From Pseudomonas sp. PDM16 (GTDB lineage Bacteria > Pseudomonadota > Gammaproteobacteria > Pseudomonadales > Pseudomonadaceae), in contig NZ_JACVAM010000002.1 in assembly GCF_014851865.1 (NCBI RefSeq), positions 186,001 to 250,000 on the forward strand: 64,000 nucleotides of DNA, given 5' to 3'. The position numbers and the translations under genes are program-made. Under the pieces are notes generated by a model, which made no database searches, had not been told where the DNA came from, and saw nothing but the letters and a program-made list of their open reading frames with translations. Shown here one piece after another: positions 1 to 8,318 of the stretch; the stretch's first letter is position 1; every line of letters starts with the position of its first letter.

Positions 1-971
1 TCGACGCTGTCTTCCACGCCCGCTTCCAGTGAGGCGCTGTCGAGGTCGACGTCCATCAGGCTGGCCTGTTCGGCGCCGATGGCCGGCGGGTGGCGCCAGA
101 CCACCAGTTCGCCGTCGATCACCGTGCCGTCGGGCAGGCGCGCAGCCAGTTCGTCCAGCTCGGGAAAGCGCTCGCTGATCAGCTCCTCGCCGCGCGACCA
201 CAGCCACAGGTGGCCGTCGCGCTTGACCAGCTGGGCGCGGATGCCGTCCCACTTCCACTCCACCTGCCAGGCGTCGACTGGGCCTAGGTTCTCCTCGAAT
301 TTCTCCACCGGCAGTTGCAGGGCGTGGGCGAGGAAGAACGGGTAGGGCTGGCCGCCACGCTGGGCGTGTTCGTCGTGCGATTCGGCGGCGATCAGCTTGC
401 GATAGCTCTCCGCGCTGGGCTGGTGCGACAGGTCGGTGTAGCCCACCAGGCGCTGCGCCACGCGCTTGGCGTCGATGTCGGCGAGGCTGGCCAGGGCGCG
501 GGTCACCAGCAGCTTGGACACGCCGACGCGGAAGGCGCCGGTGATCAGCTTGATGCACACCATCAGCGCCTGGCGGTCGAGCTGTGCCCAGAACATCGGC
601 AGGCGCGCGGCCAGTTCTTCCGGTGGCAAGCCGCGCAGGGGCAGGAGTTTTTCTTCGACCCACACGGCCAGGCCGTCGCTGGATTCATGGCTGGATTCGG
701 GCAGCAGCAGGGCGATGGTTTCCGCCAGGTCGCCGACTGCCGAATAGCTTTCCTCGAACAGCCATTCCGGCAGGTTGGCCGCCTGCATCGCCAGTTCGCG
801 CAGCTGCTTCGTCGGCACCAGTTGCCGCGGCCGCCCACCGGCGAGAAAGAACACCGCCCAGGCGGCGTCCTCGGCGCTGGCGGCGCGGAAGTAGTCCTGC
901 AGCGCGGCGAGCTTGGCGTTGCTCGAGGTGGTGGCGTCGAGGCGCCCGTAGAGGTCGGCAAAGGCCTTCAT
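1..971 (-). CDS. ATP-dependent DNA ligase, C-terminal part outside window
   Basis: Joins DNA nicks using ATP through a lysyl-AMP intermediate. The frame is open from the ATG at 971 to the window edge, giving 323 residues of a family usually about 550 long. An N-terminal DNA-binding region (about 1-200) is followed by the adenylation domain with motif I KWDG (active Lys240), a SRGEE motif and motif III DGEL. The ATG overlaps the stop of the upstream exonuclease by four bases (ATGA), so the two are translationally coupled. In Pseudomonas this ligase commonly travels with the exonuclease, an Lhr-like helicase and a PdeM-like phosphoesterase; those would lie beyond the left edge. After DGELVVW the sequence runs into an acidic stretch not usual at this point (see findings). 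Confidence 0.9.
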   Translation of the reverse strand, partial: MKAFADLYGRLDATTSSNAKLAALQDYFRAASAEDAAWAVFFLAGGRPRQLVPTKQLRELAMQAANLPEWLFEESYSAVGDLAETIALLLPESSHESSDGLAVWVEEKLLPLRGLPPEELAARLPMFWAQLDRQALMVCIKLITGAFRVGVSKLLVTRALASLADIDAKRVAQRLVGYTDLSHQPSAESYRKLIAAESHDEHAQRGGQPYPFFLAHALQLPVEKFEENLGPVDAWQVEWKWDGIRAQLVKRDGHLWLWSRGEELISERFPELDELAARLPDGTVIDGELVVWRHPPAIGAEQASLMDVDLDSASLEAGVEDSV

Positions 972-1993
972 GGGCTCGGCTCCGCTTCCGCACTGGGTGC
1001 GGCCTTGTCCTCGTCGCCGTACTCAGTGTCAAAGCCCTGGGCATCCAGGCCCTGTTCGCGCAGGTAGCGCACCAGCACGCTGACCGAACCGTGGGTGACG
1101 AACACGCGCTCGGCGCCGGTCTGTTCGATGGCCCACAGCAGGCCCGGCCAGTCGGCGTGGTCGGAGAGCACGAAACCGCGGTCGACACCGCGGCGCCGGC
1201 GCGTGCCGCGCAGCATCATCCAGCCGCTGGCGAAGGCGTCGCTGTACTCGCCGAAACGGCGCATCCAGGTGCTGCCGCCGGCCGAGGGCGGAGCGAGGAT
1301 CAGCGCCTGGCGCAGCAGCGGGTCACTCTTCTTGAAGTCACCGGCGTACAGGGTGGGCGGCAAGTGCACGCCGGCGTCACGGTAGACCTGGTTGAGCGGC
1401 TCCATCGAGCCGTGGCCGAGGATCGGTCCGATGCGCGCGTCGATGCCGTGAAGGATGCGCTGCGCCTTGCCGAAGGCGTAGCAGAACAGCACGCTGGCTC
1501 GCCCGGCCGCCTGGTTCTGCCGCCACCAGTCATCGATACCGGCGAAGATCTGCGCCTGCGGTTGCCAGCAGTAGATCGGCAGACCGAAGGTCGATTCGGT
1601 GATGAAGGTGTGGCAGCGCACCGGCTCGAACGGTGTGCAGGTGCCATCCGGCTCGACCTTGTAGTCGCCGGACGCGACCCAGACTTCACCGCGGTATTCC
1701 AGGCGCACCTGGGCCGAGCCGAGCACGTGCCCGGCAGGATGCAGGCTGAGGGTCACGCCGTGGTGGGCGAGGCGTTCGCCGTAGTCCAGGGTCTGCAAAT
1801 TGATATCGGCGCCCAGGCGGGTGCGCAGGATGCCAGCACCGGCAGCAGCGGCGAGGTAGTGGCGGCTGCCACCGCGCGCATGGTCGCCATGGCCGTGGGT
1901 GATCACGGCGCGTTCGACCGGGCGCCAGGGGTCGATGTAGAAGTCGCCGAGCGGGCAGTAGAGCCCCTCGGGGCGGGCGATGACCAGGTCCAT
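968..1993 (-). CDS. Ligase-associated DNA exonuclease (metallo-beta-lactamase/CPSF73-like)
   Basis: A 341-residue metallo-beta-lactamase-fold nuclease of the 'mRNA 3'-end processing factor-like' family that accompanies bacterial ATP-dependent ligases. The zinc motif THGHGDHARGG is visible near residue 33 (HxHxDH), with further HPAGHVLGSAQ and SGDYK motifs typical of the CPSF73/SNM1-like group. It overlaps the ligase start by four bases, so both are expressed from one transcript. Expected role is end-processing before ligation; this is family knowledge and inference, not shown by the sequence alone. Confidence 0.9.
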   Translation of the reverse strand: MDLVIARPEGLYCPLGDFYIDPWRPVERAVITHGHGDHARGGSRHYLAAAAGAGILRTRLGADINLQTLDYGERLAHHGVTLSLHPAGHVLGSAQVRLEYRGEVWVASGDYKVEPDGTCTPFEPVRCHTFITESTFGLPIYCWQPQAQIFAGIDDWWRQNQAAGRASVLFCYAFGKAQRILHGIDARIGPILGHGSMEPLNQVYRDAGVHLPPTLYAGDFKKSDPLLRQALILAPPSAGGSTWMRRFGEYSDAFASGWMMLRGTRRRRGVDRGFVLSDHADWPGLLWAIEQTGAERVFVTHGSVSVLVRYLREQGLDAQGFDTEYGDEDKAAPSAEAEPSP

Positions 1994-2108
1994 GAAGCGG
2001 CCGCTCGTCTGTAAGGCTGGTCAGCCTATGGACCGGTACGGCGGGCAAAAGGTTGCCCTCGACGCTCGGAGTGCCGTTGGTATTACTCGTCCGTTGAGTG
2101 TGTGTGGC

Positions 2109-2396
2109 TTACTTGCAGACCACGATCATGCTGCGGCTGGAAAAGCCCGCCGGGTTGAGCCCGAAGACGAAGTCCGCGGGGTCTTCTGACTGGTCGGCCC
2201 CAGCCTTGGCTACCACCTTGTAGCCCTTGGGACCGCAGGCGTTGGCCGCCTTGTCCTCGCATTGCTTCCAGTTCGAGGTGAGTCCGGAGCAGTTGATGTT
2301 CAGGCCTTTGCGGCCCTTTTTCTCATACGTCTTGGCAGTTGCGGAGCACCCGGCGACAAGCACCAGCGTGATTGTCAGCAGTACAAGCCTTTTCAT
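2109..2396 (-). CDS. Small putative lipoprotein
   Basis: A 95-residue protein with a short basic start, hydrophobic core and lipobox VAGC (Cys17), so it is predicted to be exported and lipid-anchored. The mature part has four more cysteines (Cys36, Cys46, Cys54, Cys94), suggesting two disulphides in the periplasm. I chose the ATG at 2396 because it places the lipobox correctly; the open frame continues upstream without signal-like sequence. No family recognised. Confidence 0.7.
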   Translation of the reverse strand: MKRLVLLTITLVLVAGCSATAKTYEKKGRKGLNINCSGLTSNWKQCEDKAANACGPKGYKVVAKAGADQSEDPADFVFGLNPAGFSSRSMIVVCK

Positions 2397-2700
2397 ATCT
2401 ATCCCCAGCGGGCTTGCCTGTTTCTGGCGGCGTACCGCCATCCCCTGTTGCAGTGCTCCGACGGTAACGCAGCTCTGTTCTATCGAGTCGCTGCTTGAAC
2501 CCTGCCTGGCAGTGAAGCCGGAGCGGTTCGAGAAATAGCACAAAACGATTGATGCAGGGGCGAGATACAAAAGTTTTTCATTTCGTCTGCAGGTTTTTCG
2601 CCGCTCATTCGTCTTAGTTAGTAAGAAGCTGAGAAGCTGTGCTTCGTGACAGATTTTCGAACATAGAAGACGTGGATAGCACACGCACAAGGAGAGTGGT

Positions 2701-2994
2701 ATGACCACCAGCGACAAGCACCTGCAACTCAAGGCAATGCTTCAGGGCGCCGGACTGAAAGTCAGTCTGGTGCGACTGAAGATTCTCGAAGTGCTGCAGC
2801 GAAACGAACAGGGTGTGCGCTCGCGAGAGCTCCATGACTGCCTGCTGCTGGCCGATGAACAGATATCCGTGCTCAGCGTGAGGCAGGTACTGAGCCGCCT
2901 GTGTGCCTGCGGCCTGGTCGAGCGCGACGGTGACGGTCTCTACCGTCTGCTGCGGACCCGCCTACAGGCGGCGCCTGTGGCGCTGGCTGGCTGA
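2701..2994 (+). CDS. Short Fur-like winged-helix protein
   Basis: A 97-residue protein whose whole length resembles the N-terminal DNA-binding half of Fur/Zur proteins: Leu-rich helices, 'GLKVSLVRLKILEVL' and a winged-helix segment ending in 'GLVERDGDGLYRLL'. The metal-binding C-terminal dimerisation domain of normal Fur proteins (135-150 residues) is absent and there is no His/Cys cluster. Good ribosome binding site AAGGAGAG seven bases before the ATG. Similar short proteins are annotated in Pseudomonas as 'Fe2+/Zn2+ uptake regulation protein'; metal response is doubtful. Transcribed divergently from the small lipoprotein gene at 2109-2396. Confidence 0.75.
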   Translation: MTTSDKHLQLKAMLQGAGLKVSLVRLKILEVLQRNEQGVRSRELHDCLLLADEQISVLSVRQVLSRLCACGLVERDGDGLYRLLRTRLQAAPVALAG

Positions 2995-3079
2995 GGCATC
3001 CGACGCCTCGAACTTCGTCGGTCAGGCTTGCCTGCCTCCAGGTCAGAGGGCCAGGCTGTTCCTGGTCGAGGAGGTGAGC

Positions 3080-3205
3080 ATGGCCATCGACCCCTATCGG
3101 CCGCGGAGCCCCCATTCACCTCTGCCAGCCAAGCCCAATCCGCTGGGCCCTGGCCAGGTGGATACCCAGCCTGGCGTCGAGCGGCGCTCGCCGAAGCGGG
3201 AGTAG
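3080..3205 (+). CDS. Possible small proline-rich protein (41 aa)
   Basis: The 438-base stretch 2995-3432 holds no large gene. Its best candidate is this short frame: ATG at 3080 is preceded by GAGGAGGTGAGC, a near-perfect Shine-Dalgarno sequence at good spacing. The product is basic and proline-rich, without membrane segment or known motif. Could equally be a leader peptide or chance; kept as low-confidence because only the start signal supports it. Confidence 0.3.
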   Translation: MAIDPYRPRSPHSPLPAKPNPLGPGQVDTQPGVERRSPKRE

Positions 3206-3432
3206 CCGATCGGCCAGGAGCCTGATGTACACGGTGGCTCGCTTCGAGGGTTGAGGCGGCGTTTGTTCGATCCGTGATTTCCCCGTGCCCGCCGAATGGT
3301 CCTGCTTCCATCGTATTTTTCCACACCACCTTCGCGTTTCGCTGACAGACCGGTCGTCGTGGAGGAAGGAACCTTGCGCTTCTCTGGCGTCAAAAAAGCC
3401 GAGAACAAGAAGCGTAGGCAGGAAAAATATCT

Positions 3433-3708
3433 ATGGACCAGTCCCGTATCCTCCAGGAAGAGAGCCGCTTGGCCCGGCTCTCAGCCGAGGCGCATCAGGC
3501 GCTGATCCAATTCATGAATGAAACGTCGCTACCCTACACGGCCGAGCAGCAAGCGGAGTGCGAGATGCTTGGACGTGCGGCGGCCAGTGCGCGCGAGTCT
3601 TATCTGAGGTTGCGTCGCGCGGCGTCGAGCTGTGCGTCGCGCGAGCTGTGTAGTCTCTGCTCCAGCGCCTCCGAGCCCGAGCCATTGGCCGAAAGAGTTA
3701 TTGCCTGA
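3433..3708 (+). CDS. Hypothetical small protein
   Basis: A 91-residue protein, predicted helical in its first two-thirds (many Glu, Ala, Arg, Leu) with a Cys-containing tail (CASRELCSLCSS). No known family. A modest purine-rich stretch (AGGCAGGAAAAA) precedes the ATG. It lies just upstream of pqqF and ends 16 bases before its first likely start, so the two may be co-transcribed. Confidence 0.5.
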   Translation: MDQSRILQEESRLARLSAEAHQALIQFMNETSLPYTAEQQAECEMLGRAAASARESYLRLRRAASSCASRELCSLCSSASEPEPLAERVIA

Positions 3709-3724
3709 TTCCCGCCAGGGGTCG

Positions 3725-6250
3725 ATGCTGGCCTCTCCATTGCCATTCTCGGCCCTCATGACCGCCCCAGACCTGTCGCCGCGCACGCCAGTGCCCTTCC
3801 AACGTACTGTTCCCGGTGGATGCCAGATTGCCGTCCTGCATCGCCCGAACGAGAGCCGTGCGTGCCTGGTCGTCGAAGTGGCTGCCGGCAGCCACGATGA
3901 ACCAGTTGCCTGGCCGGGGCTCGCGCACTTTCTGGAGCATCTGCTGTTCCTCGGGGGAGAGGACTACCCGGCTGAACAGCGGCTGCTACCCTTCGTCCAG
4001 CGCCGCGGGGGGCGCGTCAATGCCAGCACCGGGGCTCGCCTCACCGAGTTCCACTGCGAGGTAGCGGCAGAGCTGTTGGAGGAAGCCGGCTTACGAATGC
4101 TCGACATGCTTGCCCGTCCGCGGTTGGCTGCTGCCGACCAGGTGTCCGAGCTCCGGGTGCTTGAAGCCGAGTACCTGGCCCGCAGTGCCGATCCGCTCCA
4201 GCAGGGGCTTTGTGCCCTGCTGGATGCACTGGCTCCAGGGCATCCCTGCCATGCTTTCGTGGCAGGCAACGGCGCGACCCTAGCGCCGCAGCGGGAAGAT
4301 TTCCGCACTGCCCTGGCTCAGTTTCATCGGCGTTTCTATTGTGCGCAGAACTGCCGCCTGATGCTGGTCGGACCACAGTCCAAGGACGAGCTTCTGGTGC
4401 TGGGTGAGCGTCTGGCCACTTTCCTCGGCAGAGGGGCAAAGGCGGCTCCCGAGGCTGATGGTAGTCTTCTGCCGCTGCGCGCCCGGCATTGGCATCTCGG
4501 GCAGGCGTCCGCCGATCCTCGTCTGTGGTTGGGACTGGTGCTGCAGGGGAGAGCCCAGGGCTGCAGGTGGGCGCTGTGCTGGTTGCAGGAGCAACTGGCC
4601 AGCGATCTGCCGGGTAGCCTTCAGCAACAGCTACGAGATGCTGGCCTGATCGATGGCTGGTACATGCGTCCGGCGTATTCCCATCTCGGTCAGGCGGTGC
4701 TCGCTCTCGACGTCGAGCTTGCGCAGGATGATGACCAGGCCTGTGCACGGATTCGCCAGGCGTTGCTGGACTGGCTCGCGAAATTTGGCGCCTGCGCGCC
4801 CTGGCCGGAAGAGCTGGCGATGCAGCACCTGGAGCTCCCTTGGAGGTTGAACGCCTTGGCGCCGCTTGAGCTGGCGCGCTTCTGGCTGGAGCGCAGTGCC
4901 GGGGGTGAAGCGATACCGTTGCCCGGCGATGCTGCCGTGCGCAGCCTGACGGTGATGCTCGAACAGTGTGGTGAGGGCAGCCTGATCAGCGTACGCGCTA
5001 GCGCCGAGCTGGCGCCGGCTATTTCGACGGTCTGTGGCTTTCCGCTGGCCTTGGCGGCGGCCGAATTACCGGCCGTGGAGAGGCTACCGATCCACTTCGC
5101 TTCCCTGCTCAACCCACTTCTGGATGCCGGGGAATTCCCCCCAGCGGCCTCGCCCCAAGCGCTGGCCGTTCATCCGTTGCCCGGTGATCGTGGAGCGTTG
5201 TTCCTGGAGTGGCGCTGGCCCACGTTGCTGGCGCCCATGCTCGGCCTGGCGCACGAGCGGCGCCTGAAGGGCGTTCGAGCCGCAGCGGAGCGGCTGGGTG
5301 TTGCGCTGCAGAGCAGCGGCGGCGCCGGCACCTGGCAGTTGTCATGTGACGGACCGGTAGCGCTCTTGCCGGCGCTTGTGCGGGCGGTGCGGCAGGAGCT
5401 CGCGCAGGCGGGGGAGGATGATCTCGAACTCGGCCGGCGCCTGTGGCAGCAGGCGGTTCAACGCGAGCAGGCGCAAATGCCCATTCGCCGTTTGCTGCAG
5501 ATGCTACCCCGGGCACTGGTCGGGGCGAGCGAGGCATCTTCAGTCTCGCAAACGGGCATGGATTGGCGGGAGAGTTGCTGGCACGGCCTGCTGGTGGGCC
5601 CTGAAGAGCTCGCCGGGAAACTGGCTGCCGAGTTGCTGCTTCTGCCGGGCATCGCGCAACAGCCCGGGCTACGCCACACCACCGAGTGGCGTGCCGTGGA
5701 CTGTGTAGGGGCGGCGGGCGGCGACTCGGCTCTGCTGCTGTTCTGTCCCCAACCCGAGCAGACCCTGGAGGCCGAGGCCGAGGCCGCCTGGCGCTGGCTG
5801 GGCCAGTGGCTGCAGGCCGCGTTTCATCGCCGCATGCGTGAAGAACTGCAGCTTGGCTACGGGCTGTTCAGTGGTTTCCGTCAGGTACTCGGGCATGCAG
5901 GACTACTGTTCGCCATCCAGTCTCCCTGCGCCGACGCCCATGAGCTACAGCGGCATGTCGATGCTTTTCTCGATGCCCAGCGCGCGGGGCTGGTCGAATG
6001 CTCGCCGGATGAAGTCTCCTCGGGCGGCGACCTTCTGGTGGCTCGCCTGCGGGGTCAGCTGCGAGAACCGCAGGCGCTGGGCGAGTGGCTGTGGCACGGC
6101 CGGCTGGCTGGGCGCGAGTATCTGCCGGACCATATCCTCGATGCTATCGGCGCCCTGACACCGAAGGCTCTGCTCCAGGCCTTCGACGCCCTGCGGGACG
6201 TCCGCCGCGAGCGTCTTGTGCTGACCTCCAGGCCGGCTCGCGTCAGCTGA
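3725..6250 (+). CDS. pqqF: PqqF-type M16 zinc protease
   Basis: A large M16-family (insulinase/pitrilysin-like) peptidase associated with PQQ biosynthesis, where it is thought to trim the PqqA peptide. From the ATG at 3725 it is 841 residues; the ATG at 3758 (830 residues) is an alternative with poorer upstream sequence, whereas 3725 has CAGGGG before it. The inverted zinc motif HFLEH (His68, Glu71, His72 from this start) is intact, within the context 'AWPGLAHFLEHLLF'. The C-terminal half has the degenerate second M16 repeats. No pqqA-E genes lie nearby, so it stands apart from the rest of the pathway. Length fits PqqF rather than the 450-residue M16 enzymes. Confidence 0.85.
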   Translation: MLASPLPFSALMTAPDLSPRTPVPFQRTVPGGCQIAVLHRPNESRACLVVEVAAGSHDEPVAWPGLAHFLEHLLFLGGEDYPAEQRLLPFVQRRGGRVNASTGARLTEFHCEVAAELLEEAGLRMLDMLARPRLAAADQVSELRVLEAEYLARSADPLQQGLCALLDALAPGHPCHAFVAGNGATLAPQREDFRTALAQFHRRFYCAQNCRLMLVGPQSKDELLVLGERLATFLGRGAKAAPEADGSLLPLRARHWHLGQASADPRLWLGLVLQGRAQGCRWALCWLQEQLASDLPGSLQQQLRDAGLIDGWYMRPAYSHLGQAVLALDVELAQDDDQACARIRQALLDWLAKFGACAPWPEELAMQHLELPWRLNALAPLELARFWLERSAGGEAIPLPGDAAVRSLTVMLEQCGEGSLISVRASAELAPAISTVCGFPLALAAAELPAVERLPIHFASLLNPLLDAGEFPPAASPQALAVHPLPGDRGALFLEWRWPTLLAPMLGLAHERRLKGVRAAAERLGVALQSSGGAGTWQLSCDGPVALLPALVRAVRQELAQAGEDDLELGRRLWQQAVQREQAQMPIRRLLQMLPRALVGASEASSVSQTGMDWRESCWHGLLVGPEELAGKLAAELLLLPGIAQQPGLRHTTEWRAVDCVGAAGGDSALLLFCPQPEQTLEAEAEAAWRWLGQWLQAAFHRRMREELQLGYGLFSGFRQVLGHAGLLFAIQSPCADAHELQRHVDAFLDAQRAGLVECSPDEVSSGGDLLVARLRGQLREPQALGEWLWHGRLAGREYLPDHILDAIGALTPKALLQAFDALRDVRRERLVLTSRPARVS

Positions 6251-6274
6251 GACATCTCCAAGCCCGTACCACGA

Positions 6275-6299
6275 CCGGGAACGTGTCCCGTGTTCCCGG
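6275..6299 (+). terminator. Stem-loop after pqqF
   Basis: Eight-base perfect stem (CCGGGAAC / GTTCCCGG) with a nine-base loop, 24 bases after the pqqF stop. The following sequence is pyrimidine-rich but lacks a clean T run, so termination is likely but not certain. Confidence 0.5.
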
Positions 6300-6512
6300 C
6301 CCCATTCTGTCCCTCTTTGTGTGCAAAGCGCGCCTGGCTCGCGACTTTGGTGGCTGGCTCGTCTGACGGTAGTAAGACCTAAGCCTTGCTTCGCCGGCAG
6401 GCACCGATCTACACCTTCCTTGCCGCTCCTGCCATACCCCGCCAAAGCACCATTCAACCGCTGCCATCGCAGGCTGGGGGCTGCCCCGTGGCCTTTCGAT
6501 AATCGCCCCGCA

Positions 6513-6530
6513 ACGACTGCCGACAGTCGT
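6513..6530 (+). promoter_or_regulatory. Hairpin in porin leader
   Basis: Perfect seven-base stem ACGACTG / CAGTCGT with the tetraloop CCGA, 21 bases before the porin start and just before its purine-rich ribosome site. It could stabilise the mRNA 5' end or control translation; the rest of 6300-6512 shows nothing I recognise. Confidence 0.35.
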
Positions 6531-6551
6531 CCCAACACAGCGGAGAGCGAG

Positions 6552-7730
6552 ATGAACAAGAACAATACCCGTCGATTCCTACCCCTGGCGCTGGGCGCCG
6601 CAGTCGCCCTGGGCATTGCCCAGCAGGCCGCCGCCGAGATCGTGCTGTACGACAAGGACGACACCACCTTCTCTACCGATGGCTATATCAATGCCTTCTA
6701 CGTCAACAGCGACGTCGACCGCGATGGCGAGCAGTTCGACCGTCGCCAGTCTCGAGTGAAGATGGGCTTCCTGCCCAACTGGATCGGTTTCAACTTCGGC
6801 AAGCAGATGGACGATCTCAAACTGGGTGGTCGGTCCTCGTTCTGGGTCACCATCAACGACAGTGAGACCAACGGTACCGACACCGCCATCGACGTTCGCC
6901 AGTTCTATGGCACCGTGGCCAATCCCGAGTGGGGCGAGGTGCTGGTCGGTAAGGACTTCGGTCTGTTCTCGCGCTCCAACATCTTCCTCGACGAGCTGCT
7001 GGCCGGCTACGGCAACGTCAGCGACACTCTCGGTCTGGTGGATGGCAACGGCGTTTCCTTCGGCAACATTGGTACCGGCTACCCGTATCCATTCCCGACC
7101 TCGCAGATCACCTATCGCAACAACAACCTGGCCGAGGGGCTGCGCTTCGCGGTCGGTATCATGGACCCGGTCGATACCAATGACGACAGCGCCGTGGGCA
7201 AGGCCTATCAGGACCAGCCGCGCTACGAATCCGAGGTCAGTTATCAGTTCGATATGGGCGGCTCGACCATCTATACCTGGCTCAACGGCGCCTACCAGAC
7301 TTCCGAGAACACCGACGACAGCGTCGACGACGTGACCTCCAAGGGCCTCGGCTATGGCGTGCAGGCCAAGATGGGTGGTCTCTCGCTGACTGCATCCGGC
7401 TTCCAGGCCAAGGGCATCAACCCGTTCTTCACCAACAACCTGGGTGAGCCGACCCTGCGTGACATCGACAGCGACGGCTACCTGCTGCAGGGTTCCTACA
7501 CCTTTGGCAAGAACCGCTTCGCCCTGTCCTATGGCAAGACCGAGGATGACGGCAACGGCCTAGGTGTGGCCGCCGATTACGAGACCCGCGGCATTGCCTA
7601 TTTCCGCACCATCAACGACAACCTCAAGCTGGTTGCCGAGTACAACCAGTACGAGATCGATGCGGCCGAGGGCAGTGGCCTGAACGAAGACACCGATACC
7701 TTCGCCGTGGGTGCGGTACTGAGCTGGTAA
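6552..7730 (+). CDS. General outer-membrane porin (Gram-negative porin family)
   Basis: A 392-residue beta-barrel porin. Signal peptide at residues 1-26 ending AAA, then alternating strands rich in Tyr, Gly and Asp, and a C-terminal aromatic residue (…AVLSW) as needed for outer-membrane assembly. Motifs such as RQFYGTVANPEWGEVLVGKDFGLF match the porin_4 family, which forms trimeric diffusion channels. Start at 6552 follows GGAGAGCGAG. A strong terminator follows directly, so it is probably a single-gene unit. Substrate cannot be told from the sequence. Confidence 0.85.
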   Translation: MNKNNTRRFLPLALGAAVALGIAQQAAAEIVLYDKDDTTFSTDGYINAFYVNSDVDRDGEQFDRRQSRVKMGFLPNWIGFNFGKQMDDLKLGGRSSFWVTINDSETNGTDTAIDVRQFYGTVANPEWGEVLVGKDFGLFSRSNIFLDELLAGYGNVSDTLGLVDGNGVSFGNIGTGYPYPFPTSQITYRNNNLAEGLRFAVGIMDPVDTNDDSAVGKAYQDQPRYESEVSYQFDMGGSTIYTWLNGAYQTSENTDDSVDDVTSKGLGYGVQAKMGGLSLTASGFQAKGINPFFTNNLGEPTLRDIDSDGYLLQGSYTFGKNRFALSYGKTEDDGNGLGVAADYETRGIAYFRTINDNLKLVAEYNQYEIDAAEGSGLNEDTDTFAVGAVLSW

Positions 7731-7768
7731 GTAACGGCGCTTGCAGCAACTGTGATACTCCATTCTTC

Positions 7769-7794
7769 GAGAGAGCTCCGGCTCTCTCTTTTTT
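7769..7794 (+). terminator. Rho-independent terminator of the porin gene
   Basis: Eight-base stem GAGAGAGC / GCTCTCTC with loop TCCG followed by six T residues, 38 bases after the porin stop. Confidence 0.9.
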
Positions 7795-7809
7795 ATAGAG
7801 GGATTCTTC

Positions 7810-8205
7810 ATGCTTGGGATATGGAGCGCTCATAGCCAGAGCTTCCTGCTCTGGTTGTGCCTGGGGACCAGCCTGGTGTTCGCCTTGCCGATCTTCCTGG
7901 TGCCACTTTTCTGGTCTCGCCTGATGGGCTGGACCATTCCGACGCACACGCACCTGGCGATCTATTTCGGTCGCTGCCTCGGTGCCTTCATCCTGATCGT
8001 CGAGGGGCTGATGCTCCGGGCGGCACTCACCGGCGAGGCCATCACCACGGTCTACGAGATTCTGGCTGCGGTGGCCGTGCTGATGGTTCTGGTGCACGTG
8101 TACGGTGCCATTCGCCGGATACAGCCATTGAGCGAGACGCTGGAGATCGGCTTCTACGCCGGCATGCTGGTGCTGGTGCTGCTGTTCTGGCCGCTGCCGG
8201 GCTGA
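7810..8205 (+). CDS. Hypothetical four-helix inner-membrane protein
   Basis: A 131-residue hydrophobic protein with about four membrane segments (roughly 12-35, 48-68, 73-97, 108-128) and a short basic loop RRIQPL. No catalytic or binding motif visible and I do not recognise the family. The ATG follows GAGGGATTCTTC. It precedes the FIST/kinase pair by 113 bases and has its own spacing from the porin, so its partner is unclear. Confidence 0.7.
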   Translation: MLGIWSAHSQSFLLWLCLGTSLVFALPIFLVPLFWSRLMGWTIPTHTHLAIYFGRCLGAFILIVEGLMLRAALTGEAITTVYEILAAVAVLMVLVHVYGAIRRIQPLSETLEIGFYAGMLVLVLLFWPLPG

Positions 8206-8241
8206 GGCCGGAGGTCGCTACTTTAGAACGAGGCCGTTCAC

Positions 8242-8255
8242 TACCCAAGTAGCAT
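8242..8255 (+). promoter_or_regulatory. TACCAAGG-type motif before FIST/kinase operon
   Basis: TACCCAAGTAGCAT, part of the dyad CTAC-CCAA-GTAG, 63 bases before the FIST protein start. It resembles the motifs at 14854, 18952, 25866 and 29734, but is the most divergent of the five. Confidence 0.4.
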
Positions 8256-8274
8256 GGGGCGGGCAATCCGCCCC
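8256..8274 (+). promoter_or_regulatory. GC-rich hairpin in FIST leader
   Basis: Stem GGGGCGG / CCGCCCC with loop GCAAT, immediately after the TACCCAAG motif and 44 bases before the FIST start codon. No T tract follows, so it is more likely a leader structure than a terminator. Confidence 0.35.
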
Positions 8275-8318
8275 CTCCTAGAATGACCGCACAGCTGGAG
8301 TGCGATGTGAGGTAGGGC

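Noticed and set aside
584-2014. A 476-codon plus-strand frame over ligase and exonuclease
   Set aside because: Lies opposite two intact, motif-bearing genes; product is low-complexity Arg/Ala-rich.
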